Source of the DNA: Adiantum capillus-veneris
Taxonomy: Eukaryota > Streptophyta > Polypodiopsida > Polypodiales > Pteridaceae
Assembly: GCA_014529385.2 (NCBI GenBank)
Contig: CM043964.1
Coordinates: 104,767,587-104,831,586, forward strand
DNA length: 64,000 nucleotides
Reading direction: 5' to 3'
The position numbers were made by a program, and so were the translations under genes. Below the pieces are notes generated by a model. It saw nothing but the letters and a program-made list of their open reading frames with translations, was not told the DNA's origin and searched no databases. This document shows, piece after piece, positions 23,712 to 33,594 of this stretch. Each line of letters starts with the position of its first letter. Position 1 is the stretch's first letter.

Positions 23712-24845
23712 GGTGCTAAGCCAGTGCGGAAAAGGCTAAGAAGGATGGGTCAAGAGCAAATGGAAACCTTGCGAGAAGAGGTGGACAAGTTATTGAAGGC
23801 AGGGTTCATAGTCCCTGTGGAGACCACAGAATGGGTGAGTCCAGTTGTAGTCAGTCCAAAGAAGGATGGGAAGTGGAGAATTTGTGTAGATTTTAAACCC
23901 TTAAACGCAGCCACTAAGAAGAACCCATATCCTCTTCCATTCATGGATCAGATCTTGGATTCAGTGGTAGGTTATGAGAGGTACAGTGTGTGTGATGGTT
24001 TTTCAGGCTATTTTCAATTGAAGATTGCTCTTAAAGACCGCACAAAGACAACCTTTATTACGCCATGGGGCTGCTATTGCTACACAGTATTGCCATTTGG
24101 ATTGTCAAATGGACCTTCCTTCTATCAAGAGAGAGCAAATTGGGTGTTGGAACCATTCATTGGTAGTTGTGTTAAAGCTTTTATGGATGACTTCTGTGTT
24201 TATAGCAGTAGGGCTGAACACCATGAGAAACTGCAGATGGTATTGGCTCGATATGATGAATGTGGAGGACAACTAAATCCAAAGAAATGTCATCTAGCAC
24301 AGCCAAGGGTGAAGTTATTGGGCCATATGGTGTCAGAAAATGGCATTGAGGCTAATCCAAATAAGGTTAAGTCTATTATTCTTCTTCCATCAGCTACGAG
24401 TACGAAGCAATTGGCAAATTTTATACACAAAGTGAAGTACATGGCACGGTTTATTCCATTGTCTTCGCAGCTTCTTTATCCATTACAGCAAGTGGCAAAG
24501 CATGATCCATTGCAATGGGATGACAAGTGTGAAGAAGTGTTTCAAGAGGTGAAAGAGGTGTTAGGGGGGTTGTCAGCCATGCACGCTACTGATTAGGAGA
24601 AAGTTTTTTATGTAAATCCATCAGTAGGGGATGATGCCATTGGAGCCATGCTATTGCAAAAGGGGAAGGGCAGCCATTATATGAGGCCAGTGTATTGTGC
24701 AAGTCGAGTGAAGTTGGTAGCGGAGAGAAAGTTCTCGGAAGTAGAGCTAGTGATGGCCAGTGTAATATTTGCTTGTCGACGATTTCGTCATTACTTGCTA
24801 CCACGACCTTTTGTTTTCTTGACGAGTTATGCCTTTTTGCCATAG
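23712..24845 (+). pseudogene. G1 reverse transcriptase and first RNase H
   Basis: This would copy element RNA into DNA. RT motifs occur in order: SPVVVSPKKDGKWRICVDF, YPLPFMDQILD, SVCDGFSGYFQ, TTFITPWGCYCYTVLPFGL, and the catalytic box FMDD at 24,180-24,191, with Phe in place of the usual Tyr (G2 has FIDD). The first RNase H starts FYVNPSVGDDAIGAML, where the usual catalytic DAS is NPS. G2 shares NPS, so this loss predates both copies. Stops are TAG at 24,594 (Trp in G2) and TAG at 24,843 (Gln in G2), both consistent with C-to-T type decay. Confidence 0.92.
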
Positions 24846-25580
24846 TTAGTTAATGGTACTAACATGTCAAATGTGGTGAAGAAATGGGTAATTGAGCTGC
24901 AAGAGTTTGAGTTCTCTTTTCTAGTAGAAGACAGTACAAGGGCTACCCTAGCTGATTTGTTGACCTACAGGGAGAATCCCCTTATTGTTAAGGAAGAGGT
25001 GGTGAGAAAGGTAGTTGAAGAAGTGCCACAGATCAGCAATGCACATGTGTTGTTCTTTGATGGTTCATACAGAAAGAGCCATGATGCAGCTTCAGGGGGT
25101 ATAGCACTTTATTACCCAGAGGGGAAGCTAGTATGCAAGAGAGGGTTCAAATTGGATGCTCATAGTAACAATGACGCTGAATATGCCACTCTGGAAGCCG
25201 GATTACACATTTGTTTGAAGCATGGGGTTCGAAGGTTGAGCATAAAAGGTGATGCCTTGTTAGTTGTGAAGCAAGTGTTGGGTGTGTGGAAGAGCAAGAA
25301 CACCTCATTGAAGGAAATGTGCTTCAGAATTAAAGACCTGTTAAAAAAGTTCAAAGCATGGAGCATCAGACACATTGAACGTTCTCTAAATGGAGAGGCA
25401 CATGAAGCAGCTCAAAGCATGATTGGGGAGCTATTTGTGTTGAGGACCACTTTACCTCTTTATCATGGCCGGGAAAGTTTGGCTCAAGAAGAGGAGTTTT
25501 TGCTAACAGGAATCATTCCACAGGAGATTCAGAAGTCTAAGAAGTATGGAATTGTGCGTAGAGATACAGGTACAAATTGA
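24846..25580 (+). pseudogene. G1 second RNase H (Tat-type)
   Basis: This is a second RNase H domain between the RT/RNase H unit and integrase. Catalytic positions appear intact: Asp in LFFDGSYRKS (25,059), Glu in NNDAEYATLEAGLH, and Asp in IKGDALLVVKQ. A second RNase H of this kind is an established mark of plant Tat-lineage gypsy elements. A TGA at 25,578 ends the frame, and a frameshift near 25,570 is needed to continue into integrase. Confidence 0.88.
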
Positions 25581-26836
25581 TTGGTGATTTCTTATACATG
25601 AAAGGGGCTGATCTCGTGTTGAGACGTGTACCTTGGTGGGAGGAGCTTTACAGAGTGTTGGAAGAGAATCATGAAGGCGCATGTGGTGGCCGTTTTTCTC
25701 TAAAGATCACCTTGCATAAGATTTTGCAAGAGGGGTATGTATGGCCTAGTTTTCACAAGGATGTTCACCATTGGTGTAGGTCTTGCAATAGGTGTCAAGC
25801 ATTTGGGAAGAGAGTGTTGAAGCCAGAGATACGAAAAACCATTATGGCGTTTGATGTGTTTGAAAAGTGGGGGATTGATGCAATAGGCCCGTTACCTATC
25901 ACAAGCAGGGGCAAAAGCTATATTTTGACGGCAGTGGACTATCTTTCTAGATGGGCAGAGGCTATAGCAGTAAAAAAGATCACTGCAAAGGATGTGGCAA
26001 AATTTGTGTATGATGAAATATGTTGCAAGTTTGGGGTGCCACTGGAGCTACTTTTAGATAAGGGGCCTGGCTTTAGAGCTAAACTGCTAGATTTTTTATG
26101 TGCAAAGATGAAGATTAGGCACCAGCATACCACTCCTTATTACCCACAGTGTAATGGCTTAAATGAAAGATTCAATGGTGAGTTGGTACAGATTCTTTCG
26201 AAAGTGACAGAGCACCAAGGAAAGAATTGGGATTTGGAATTGCCTAGTGCATTATGGGCTTACCGTACTTCGGTGAAGACAGGTACAGGGTTTACTCCAT
26301 TTCATTTGGTGTATGGAAAAGAAGTACTATTTCCTGTGGAAGTAGAGTTGCCTGCGGTCAAGATGTTAGAGAAGTTGCTTGGGCCGCCTAGTGATGCATT
26401 CGAAGAGAGGCTCTTACAGCTACAAGAGGTTCAACTGGATAGGATGAGTGCATTGGAACATTATGGGCAGATGCAAGATAGGGATTTGGAAAAGATAAAT
26501 GAAAAGGTCAAAAGTAAGGGTATCAAGAAGCATGACTTGGTTTTGCGCTACAACAGTAAGCTGGACAACACCTTCCAAAAGAAGTTTCAAATTAAGTGGG
26601 AAGGCCCTTTCAAGGTAGTGGAGTGTTTTCCAAATGGCACATATCAGCTGGCTAACATGGATGGTGTTCTACATACGTCAAAGGTAAATGGATTGCGTCT
26701 TAAATTGTATCATACTAGATTGATGATGGTGGAGCAAGATGAGTTGTCTGTGGAGCAAGCAATGTTGGTGAAGGATGAGGAGACTTGTGATGTGGCGAGT
26801 CTCATATCTCTCTTTGCTGCTGCTGATCATGAATGA
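25577..26836 (+). pseudogene. G1 integrase
   Basis: This would insert element DNA into the genome. The 419-codon open stretch contains an HHCC zinc domain (ENHEG, CRSCNRCQ). The core Asp/Asp/Glu residues are all present: WGIDAIGP (25,877), LLLDKGPGF and QCNGLNERF. A tail with WEGPFKVVE and NGTYQLANMDG follows. No stop interrupts it before the natural end at 26,836, so this is the best preserved part of G1. It lacks its own start because it is part of the polyprotein. Confidence 0.93.
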
Positions 26837-26842
26837 TCTAGC

Positions 26843-26858
26843 AGGCTAGGGGATGGGC
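26843..26858 (+). other. G1 polypurine tract region
   Basis: The purine-rich GGCTAGGGGATGGGCA lies just before the 3' LTR start at 26,865. G2 has the equivalent AAGGGGGGATGGCAAG on the minus strand. Such tracts prime plus-strand DNA synthesis. Confidence 0.7.
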
Positions 26859-26864
26859 AAATTA

Positions 26865-28006
26865 TGTCAGGAGTTTCTTTGAGCAAGGGATTGCGCATAT
26901 GTACATACACATGCATGGTGCATCGAATAAAGGATTACCCAATTTCCATAGCCAGGTGGTTACGTGGGGCCCACGTGTGTACAGGTAGGACAAGGTGTAC
27001 ATAGTGCAACGATTTTCACTATTATCAGTACTAGTGTGTTTTTACTACAATAAGGAGGTGTTGGTAGCGTGTAAAACTTCTCGAGGAAGCTATCCGCGGG
27101 CCAATGACATGAGGTGAGCAGCTGCGTCAGATGGCATCGAGTGGCGTCAGGAGGCTGAACGGGGTCAATATTTGCACGTGGATGAATACGGACACAAAGC
27201 GGTGTTTTCTTGTGACAGTTATGCAGAAAGGTCATCATTACAACCATTTTTTGGGGCCACTTCACGTGGTTGCGAGACGCATTATTGAAAAGAAATGAGT
27301 GCCAGGTGTGCGCATGGATGCAGCAGGGTGACAACTATGCACTGCGAGGTCAGTCTTTGGCCTGTTCGGGGTCCGTTTGAGGTCATCTAAAACGCCAAGG
27401 GTGCCCAACTAAAAAAGCTAAGTGTGGGAACTAAAAAACAAGAGAGAGAAGACCAGAAAAAACGTGGAGAAGAGAGGAGGAACAGCCGCAGGTGTGTTTT
27501 TGCTCATTTTGGAGCTTGTTTTGGCCGTAAATTGCTCATCCGAGGTAGGATTTGAGCACTTTGACATTGTAGACTAGGGTTTTGGTCCGTTCCGGACACG
27601 ATGGTGCTGTCCATTTTGCCAAATTCCTCACTCTTTTCCTGCTATTTTTTTGTGTAAGTTTCTCCTATGAGCGAAGTTTGTGCTCTAGTTTGTGATTGTA
27701 TCTGGCTTATTTTACCCATATTGTGTTAGCTATTTTCCCCATTGGTGTTGGCCCAAGCTCAATTGTATCTAAACATCAGAAATTATCCTCTTTTGAGCTG
27801 AGTTTTTTGGGTGTGTGTGTGTGTGTGTGTCTGCGTGGAGTGGGCAAGTGGATAGTCTCTCTCCTCTCACTCCAGAGGTGTGTTTCCTGTCTCGGCCAGG
27901 TGTGTTGTCTAAGCCGAGTGGTGCCCCCTAGTGTGTGTGTGTATCTTCCCAAGAGTGTGTGTCGGGTCGTTATAGAGGCGTTGTATGTGTTTTCATCCCG
28001 CTCACA
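26865..28006 (+). repeat. G1 3' LTR
   Basis: 1,142 bp, TGTCAGGAG to CGCTCACA, equal in length to the 5' LTR. In the first 430 bases I count roughly 25 substitutions by eye. The next bases are ACGT, the target duplication, then the interrupted integrase sequence. Confidence 0.93.
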
Positions 28007-28145
28007 ACGTCTGTCTTTCCAAGTAGTCAACAATGTATTGACTCCATTCTGGCGTAAGTGTTATTTGAAACAATGTGGAATGTTCAATGGATGGGCTTGA
28101 TTTGCATTTGAGAAGACGACTGACATATTCGTGAACATCAATGCA
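28007..28145 (-). pseudogene. Ty3/gypsy integrase linker, upstream piece
   Basis: On the minus strand this reads HEYVSRLLKCKSS and TLTPEWSQYIVDYLERQ, the sequence that precedes the integrase zinc domain in this type of element. It runs in frame into the piece ending at 19,269 once G1 and one ACGT are removed. Only about 45 codons remain before recognisable pol sequence fades, and no RT is found upstream. Confidence 0.8.
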
Positions 28146-28185
28146 CAAAGTCGGCCAATACAGTCCTAATTGTCACATCCTGCTT

Positions 28186-28232
28186 AAATTCGAGTCACAC
28201 CATTTTGCTCAAGTCCCTTACCAAGTGAGCTA
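28186..28232 (-). other. tRNA-like A/B box pair (SINE candidate)
   Basis: On the minus strand, TAGCTCACTTGG (28,232-28,221) fits the RNA polymerase III A box with one mismatch. GACTCGAATTT (28,196-28,186) keeps the TCGAAT core of the B box. Their spacing of about 36 bp is tRNA-like, and GGGGTG precedes the A box. No cloverleaf is convincing, so this is more likely the head of a decayed tRNA-derived SINE than a tRNA gene. The body and tail were not delimited. Confidence 0.35.
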
Positions 28233-28430
28233 CACCCCCTGCCTCCACTTACCAACCCTATCGGGTCTTCCTCATTCGGTCACCGTTTTCCAAGAGGTAT
28301 CGAAAACCACCGAGGGTAAGACCAAGAAGCTCGACTTTCTCCCTCTTAAAAGTCAACGGATTAGTACTGGCACGGGAGATTTCCTCAATTCACTTGAATA
28401 ACCTGTGGATTCCTCTTCTATAACTGACAT

Positions 28431-29534
28431 TGTTGGCTTCTTTTGGGAGGATAAGGGAGACCGCACGCTACAAAATTCAACTGGCTCGGTGTTCAAAGGT
28501 TGACCTACCTAACATATAATGTAAACTGAGGACGAGCTCGACCCACAGGCGCGTGGAAGCAAGCAAAGGGTGTCAACCTCTACTCGACCGTCTAATGACT
28601 ACTTCCTACAGAGATATCAAATCTACATGCCATCGGTTCTGTGAATGTGAGAGTCTCCTATGATGCTACCGCAAGCCAAAAGACCATTAGACGTTCTGGA
28701 AACGTTACGAAACTTTGGGGATATCCTATCAACACCAATAGGCAACTCTCCCTAAGGTCCGTGACCAAAAAAAAAACCCAATACCCTCCGTGCAGAAAAC
28801 GCATAGAATGTCTGGCCAGTTTTTGCATGTCGATGTTTCCGAAAACTAAAGTGCCTAATGTGTAGCTCTACTCGTTCTGATCGCGTGGATATGCTGAAAT
28901 GCAAAAATGGACAACATTTACTCATCGAAACTCCAAAAGTAGCTCACGGGTGAATCTACCAAAACACTAACGAACGCGCGTGATGTAAGCATCAACGCGT
29001 AGCTCTCCTCGTGGGCAACACACTTCTGCTCTCTGTTTGCAATTTTGACCACCGTAGCTCCTATAGCACACACACACACTCTCTCACTCTCTCGCAGTCT
29101 CCGAACGACACATAAGATCAGTTTATTAGAAGTCTTTTTACAAAGCTTTAGGTTTTGGCTTATATACAAGCCTTAGAAAACCTAATGTCCGGCGAAAATG
29201 ACCTGATTCATCCCTAGGCTTCTATAGAGCTTAATTACAACACTGTGAGATGTCTTTGCTCATCCAACAAGCATTTGTAGCCAAAATACAATTGCTGACT
29301 TAAAATATGAAGTTCCCGTAAACATTACAAAAGTGGTCGTAATGGCTCAAAATGATAATAACGGGATATTTGATGATGTCCATTAGCTTGTATCTTCACA
29401 TTACAACACCCATGTTTGTCTTCATCACTTCATTAGCATCTTTATTTGGAATCTTTAGAGAATCTTTGAGGAATCTTTATGGAATCTTTGTGAAAACGTT
29501 GTTGAAAGGTTGACCTTTCAACACTCTCCCCCTC
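28431..29534 (-). repeat. Minus-strand LTR with polypurine tract
   Basis: 28,431-29,522 starts TGTTGGC and ends TTTCAACA. It is followed by CTCTCCCCCTCC (29,523-29,534), which on the minus strand is a purine tract, so this is the 3' LTR of a minus-strand element. A minus-strand TATA box (TATATAAG) lies within 29,157-29,170. The layout resembles the LTR at 38,548, although sequence similarity is low. The style (CTCCCCCTCC after CAACA) is typical of plant copia elements. Confidence 0.65.
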
Positions 29535-30100
29535 CAAAGTCTTGTCGTCCCCGACAAGACGCTATGTGTGCAGTGGCGTTGGCGAGTGCTTCATGTTTTG
29601 GTGTTGGTTGAAGCTTTTGTTGTTGCAGTTTCTTCTACCAGATGCTTTGTATACTATAGAGGTAACTTTTTCTTGTACATGTAGTGTTGTTGAAGCCATA
29701 GCTCTCCCCCTCCGATTGGTTGTTATAGGGTGAATAGGTTGAGTGAGGTTTGTTGTTGCAGCAAGTCTTTATCTTGGTAGCTCTGTATTGTTTGTTCTTT
29801 GGGTGTCATCTTGCATGTGTACCTGTAAACTTGAAGCCTTTTTTAATTTTTTCTAGGCCGCTCCCCTTAGATTTTCTAGCTTATGAGCATGTAGTTGTTT
29901 GGGGATGTTGTTGGTCTGCTTTTTTGTGTTTTTATAAGAAAAATAGTAAAAATAAAATGTGGCGTATGTTACAAAATGAAGGTCTTGGATACCTGGATAG
30001 GACTAAAGGGAAAAACCTAGTGGGAAAAAAATGCCTTTAGTCACCATTAAATGTGAGTCTATATGTACTTATGTTTGATGTAACCGAGTTTTGTTGAGTT
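29535..30100 (-). mobile_element. 3' untranslated end of the element owning the 28,431 LTR
   Basis: After the purine tract comes a G/T-rich segment and then GGGAAAAACC followed by GTGGGAAAAAAATGCC near 30,010. This pattern is also found in the 3' untranslated parts of C1 and C2 in inverted sense. No RNase H or RT coding sequence is recognisable above it, so only the element's 3' end survives. 30,100-30,740 holds nothing I can assign; the 122-codon plus-strand frame at 30,243 has no known motif. Confidence 0.45.
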
Positions 30101-30745
30101 AAAGTACTTATGGCCGTATGGCTACTATTATTGACTTGATATACATTGGATAAGTGTTAGTAGCTTGAAGTCAGAGTCGTTGTTGTTGAGCAAATGCTTA
30201 TGAAACCTGTTACAGCTTCGTCATCATCATTTTGTTGTGTAAGTGCATGGGTGGAACACAAATCCTATCAAATGCAAACGTCCAATGGTGGGACATTATA
30301 TATGCTTGCACAAATGGATGCATGTGAAACAATATGCGGTGCAAGAGGAGTTTGAATGGGTGCTTCGAGGAGTGAACATAGCTAGAGAAGAAAAAATATA
30401 TTTGACTTCAAGAGCTGCCGTTACTCACAAGAAGGGTTTTTGTCGACAAGGTCTTTTCCACTCTCCTCACTGTGTTCATGTGCGTCAGTGTTTTCTAGAC
30501 TACTCTGCCACTCCACCATTTAAAATAGTAGACTTCGACTCTTATGCTAACCTATCAAGCATGAGCGACTCCATTTTACAATATGCTCATCTCTTCCAGT
30601 TTGAGCTATAATCTAAATATCTAGACTCATGGACCACAAAAAATATTAATACATGAAGCTTGGGTCTGACGCTTGCTCATTTAGTGGCTCAGCTGCCCGA
30701 CTCTTGACTCTTATGCCATGATTTTTATGGCGACTTGAGTTACTC

Positions 30746-31680
30746 TCAAAAGCTTTCGACCAAGAATAGGTTTTGAAATTCAAAACTCCCATCCTCGAAG
30801 AGAGGATTTTTAAAGGACCATACTGGCAATATTGGTTTCTTTTGCCATACCTGGGTGACCTTGTTTGTCAAAATTTCTTTTTGTTGTCGTTGGTCCCTTG
30901 GTTGAGAAGATTGGCTCACTCCATTCTCCGTAACAGGTTGTTTATCATGTCTTGACATTTCTTGAGAGCTAGAGATGACTTCAATCTTCTTCGTTATGTT
31001 TTGTTCTTTTGGCACCCATTTGTATCTGCATCGTGTGATTAGCGTGTCTTTGCAGATATCCTTTGCCTTGACTCTGACATTGGTCTTGATTTTTCCTTCC
31101 TTGAAATTGCGTTGCTTGAAGAATGTTTACCTGGCATCTTTGGTAGCCAGATTCTTTGATTTCCTTGATAGTAACCTTGTGCTGGAAGAATTGTAGATGG
31201 CACTTCCCATGATGTTTTTGATGTCGTATTGAGATGTACAAGAGTGCCATTTTTGGGATTATTTATCGATGAAGTCCTATGTTGGTATGAAGGCCAGTTG
31301 GATTTGAAATTTCCTACATCCCTTTGGCGAGCCTTGTTGGTTGGTCTTCTTTGGCGATATAAATATGAGCTTCGTTGCTTTTGGGGACGCTTTTTGAAAC
31401 CTTTATCCACCACATAAGCCGAGGTCTGTGGTTTTGGTAACCAAAGTTTCTTTTGACCCTCATAATAGCTTTGCTCTGCTAAGCTGTAGTGGGAGGCTAT
31501 CCATCCCATGTGTTTACCTTTCGTCAATTGGCTAGGATCATTTATCCATATTGGGTCCTTGACCTTTATTTCTTCAGCTTTAATGTAGACCTTTGAAAAC
31601 CTTTGGCGGCTGTGATCTCGAAGTGTAGGGTATTTTTGTTGAAAGATTTTATTTGGAGTGTGTCTTTCATGTGGAAGCAT
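30746..31680 (-). pseudogene. Basic repeat-bearing ORF downstream of the protease-like region
   Basis: Two frames (31,680-31,039 and 31,015-30,746) continue the minus-strand block. The first, 213 codons, is Lys/Arg/Gln/Ser-rich and has an internal repeat: YYEGQKKLWLPKPQ (residues about 72-85) and YYQGNQRIWLPKMP (about 170-183). No enzymatic motif is seen. Composition suggests a nucleic-acid-binding or spacer part of a polyprotein. The family is not recognised. Confidence 0.4.
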
Positions 31681-31755
31681 GTGGTCAGTTGATGTCGAAG
31701 CTCTGTCTTGAACTTTTTGGGGCTGGATTGAAGACTCTGATTTAAGGGGCTGCTT

Positions 31756-32528
31756 CTATTGGTAGGACATTTGTGGGCTCATTTTGGCTTTGCCTTTGTC
31801 AGAAGCCGATAATCTTGGAGCAGTAGTAGGCTGGATTTCTTGAGAGCTAGTCGTGATGATCATTGTTGAAAATTCAGGTTCTTCTGCCAATGTTTTTGCC
31901 CAGTGCTTGGACAAAATCAAATGTGTACTCATTTTGGAGGAATCCACCACTAGGAGTTTTTCTTTGATTACCTTTGACCGTAGTGTAAGGGTATCTTTTG
32001 CAATCCCTAAACTTGTGACAACTGTTCCAAGTGATATAGGAACCTGTACCTGAATTTGATACAGTTCTGGCTTATCTAGAAGTAACCACAGCCCATAAGA
32101 CATGACATTAGTCGTGGCAGTGTAATTTATCTCTGTTGAATTTGATACAGTTTTGGCTTATCTAGAAGTAACCACAGCCCATTAGACATGAGAGTAGTCG
32201 TGGCAGTGCAATTTATCTCTTCTGCAAAATTGAATTTCAGTTTCTCATGCACATCCAACGAGAATTTAATATTCTTGTTGGCTACCAAGTAACTGATGTC
32301 CTCTTTGCTTTTGGTACTTGTCTTGGACTTTTGTGCCTTAGAATCTTTGTCATCCTCTTGTATGTTGAACTTCTTTGTCATTTGAATGGTTGTAGCATGT
32401 TCCAAGTGCTTACTATCTTCTGCTGCTTGTTGGTGTTCATTGCTAGTTTCTGACTGTGACGCCTTGATTCTTGATTTCAGAAGCTCTTTGTCACTATTTA
32501 CTTCTTCTAGCACTTGAAGGTCATTCAA
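31756..32528 (-). pseudogene. Protease-like segment with frame-breaking duplication
   Basis: The 32,103-31,756 frame contains VQVPISLG and LLVVDSSKMSTHLILSKHW. Their spacing parallels the FYVVEDTHTQYAVLLGKPW block at 17.6 kb, suggesting a very divergent retroelement protease, but no D-S/T-G-A is clear. The upstream frame (32,528-32,127) is Lys/Glu/Ser-rich. An 86-bp tandem duplication (32,052-32,223) repeats the segment around GLWLLLDKP and shifts the frame. Confidence 0.4.
32052..32223. repeat. 86-bp tandem duplication
   Basis: Two copies starting GAATTTGATACAGTT at 32,052 and 32,138, differing at only a few positions. Because 86 is not a multiple of three, it splits the minus-strand frame. 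Confidence 0.9.
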
Positions 32529-32659
32529 TGGTGACTTTTCTTCTTGGAAATGTTTTGAAGCTTGTTAGCAGGATGTTGAGGTTTACTCTCTTCTTCTGAT
32601 GCAATGGTCGTCGTGGCCTTTGGTTTCCATTGTTCCATGGCTTTTTGTAGAGTCTCTTC

Positions 32660-33409
32660 TCAAAAATATTCATTCATATCCTGTATTGCTTGTCCTTGGT
32701 AGTCAATCTTGGACTCAGTCATTTCCTGTTCTTTTGTGCATTCTATGTCTTCAGTTACATCTTCTTTTAGCTTCTCATACTCTTTGATTTGTTCAATCAC
32801 CAATGAAGAGTCCACAATAGAAAATTTATTTGGTAGACTTTTAGCTTCATCCATTGGCTCTATTTGCATGTCTTCCACTTGTGACGTGGAACTAAGTTGT
32901 TTTGTTACCTCTACCACCTCTTCTTGTGTTCGCTCCCTATCGTCAAAATCTTGGCTTCTTTTTCTCTTGAACCTTGAACTAGGAGCTTCATCTTCATCAC
33001 CTTGTGGATGCTCTGACTTGTCCTCATTGAGGTTCCTTAAACGATCTTGAATCAATTGATTCAATTGATCTTTTTTGAAAGCCTGATTCTCTATGATAAT
33101 GTCGTTGACACCCTTGACTTCAAGCAACTATGTCTTGAGCCTATCTTTTGTGCTCTGCGATAAGATCTTCTTCTTTTCCGGAGATCTTGTTGGGGATTCT
33201 TTCTTCCGTTCCCTTGTTGTCACTGTCTGAACTTTGCTTTTGGCTTGTTGCTTCTTCTTTTCCATGTAGAGCTTTGCTGGGCAGTCCTTCACTAAATGAC
33301 CAATGTCACATTGGTCGCAATATGTTGTTATCTCAACATGTGCACCCTTTGCACGAGGAAGCTCTCCATAATACTGCTGATAATGGTTTCCTGTGGTATC
33401 TAGATACAC
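32660..33409 (-). pseudogene. Gag-like zinc knuckle and acidic region
   Basis: 33,409-33,128 encodes one zinc knuckle, CDQCDIGHLVKDC, followed by a Lys/Arg/Ser-rich tail. The spacing is C-x2-C-x3-H-x4-C, one residue shorter than the usual C-x2-C-x4-H-x4-C. The next frame (33,127-32,660) is strongly acidic and hydrophilic with coiled-coil-like stretches (EQIKEYEKLKEDVTEDIE). The order fits the end of a gag protein in a minus-strand retroelement. No close family is recognised. Confidence 0.5.
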
Positions 33410-33594
33410 ATATGACCTCTTCTTTGCATGGATGAACCTCTAGATTACGACTGACTTAGGTGTATCCATTGGCTTCGTCTCTTTATCCCTCATCATCTTG
33501 TCCTTGAGAAGCTGAAAATAGCTTCCATTATTGCTTGCATACAAAATCAAATCACTATCCATGCTTTCTAGCAGTTGTAATGCTAATTCTTCCA

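Larger units (their letters stand above)
19265..28010 (+). mobile_element. Ty3/gypsy element G1 with target-site duplication
   Basis: The element proper is 19,270-28,006 (8.7 kb). It has two 1,142-bp LTRs, primer site, gag, protease, RT, two RNase H domains, integrase and polypurine tract, all on the plus strand. ACGT flanks both ends (19,266-19,269 and 28,007-28,010). An alternative reading with the LTR one base shorter gives AACGT. It sits inside a minus-strand integrase gene whose frame resumes when one ACGT copy and the element are removed. By eye the LTRs differ by several percent, so the insertion is not recent. One frame runs from 21,429 to 25,580 with six stops, followed by one frameshift. 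Confidence 0.93.

Noticed and set aside
28141-28401. 86-codon plus-strand frame
   Set aside because: It overlaps minus-strand gypsy linker and tRNA-like sequence and has no motif of its own.
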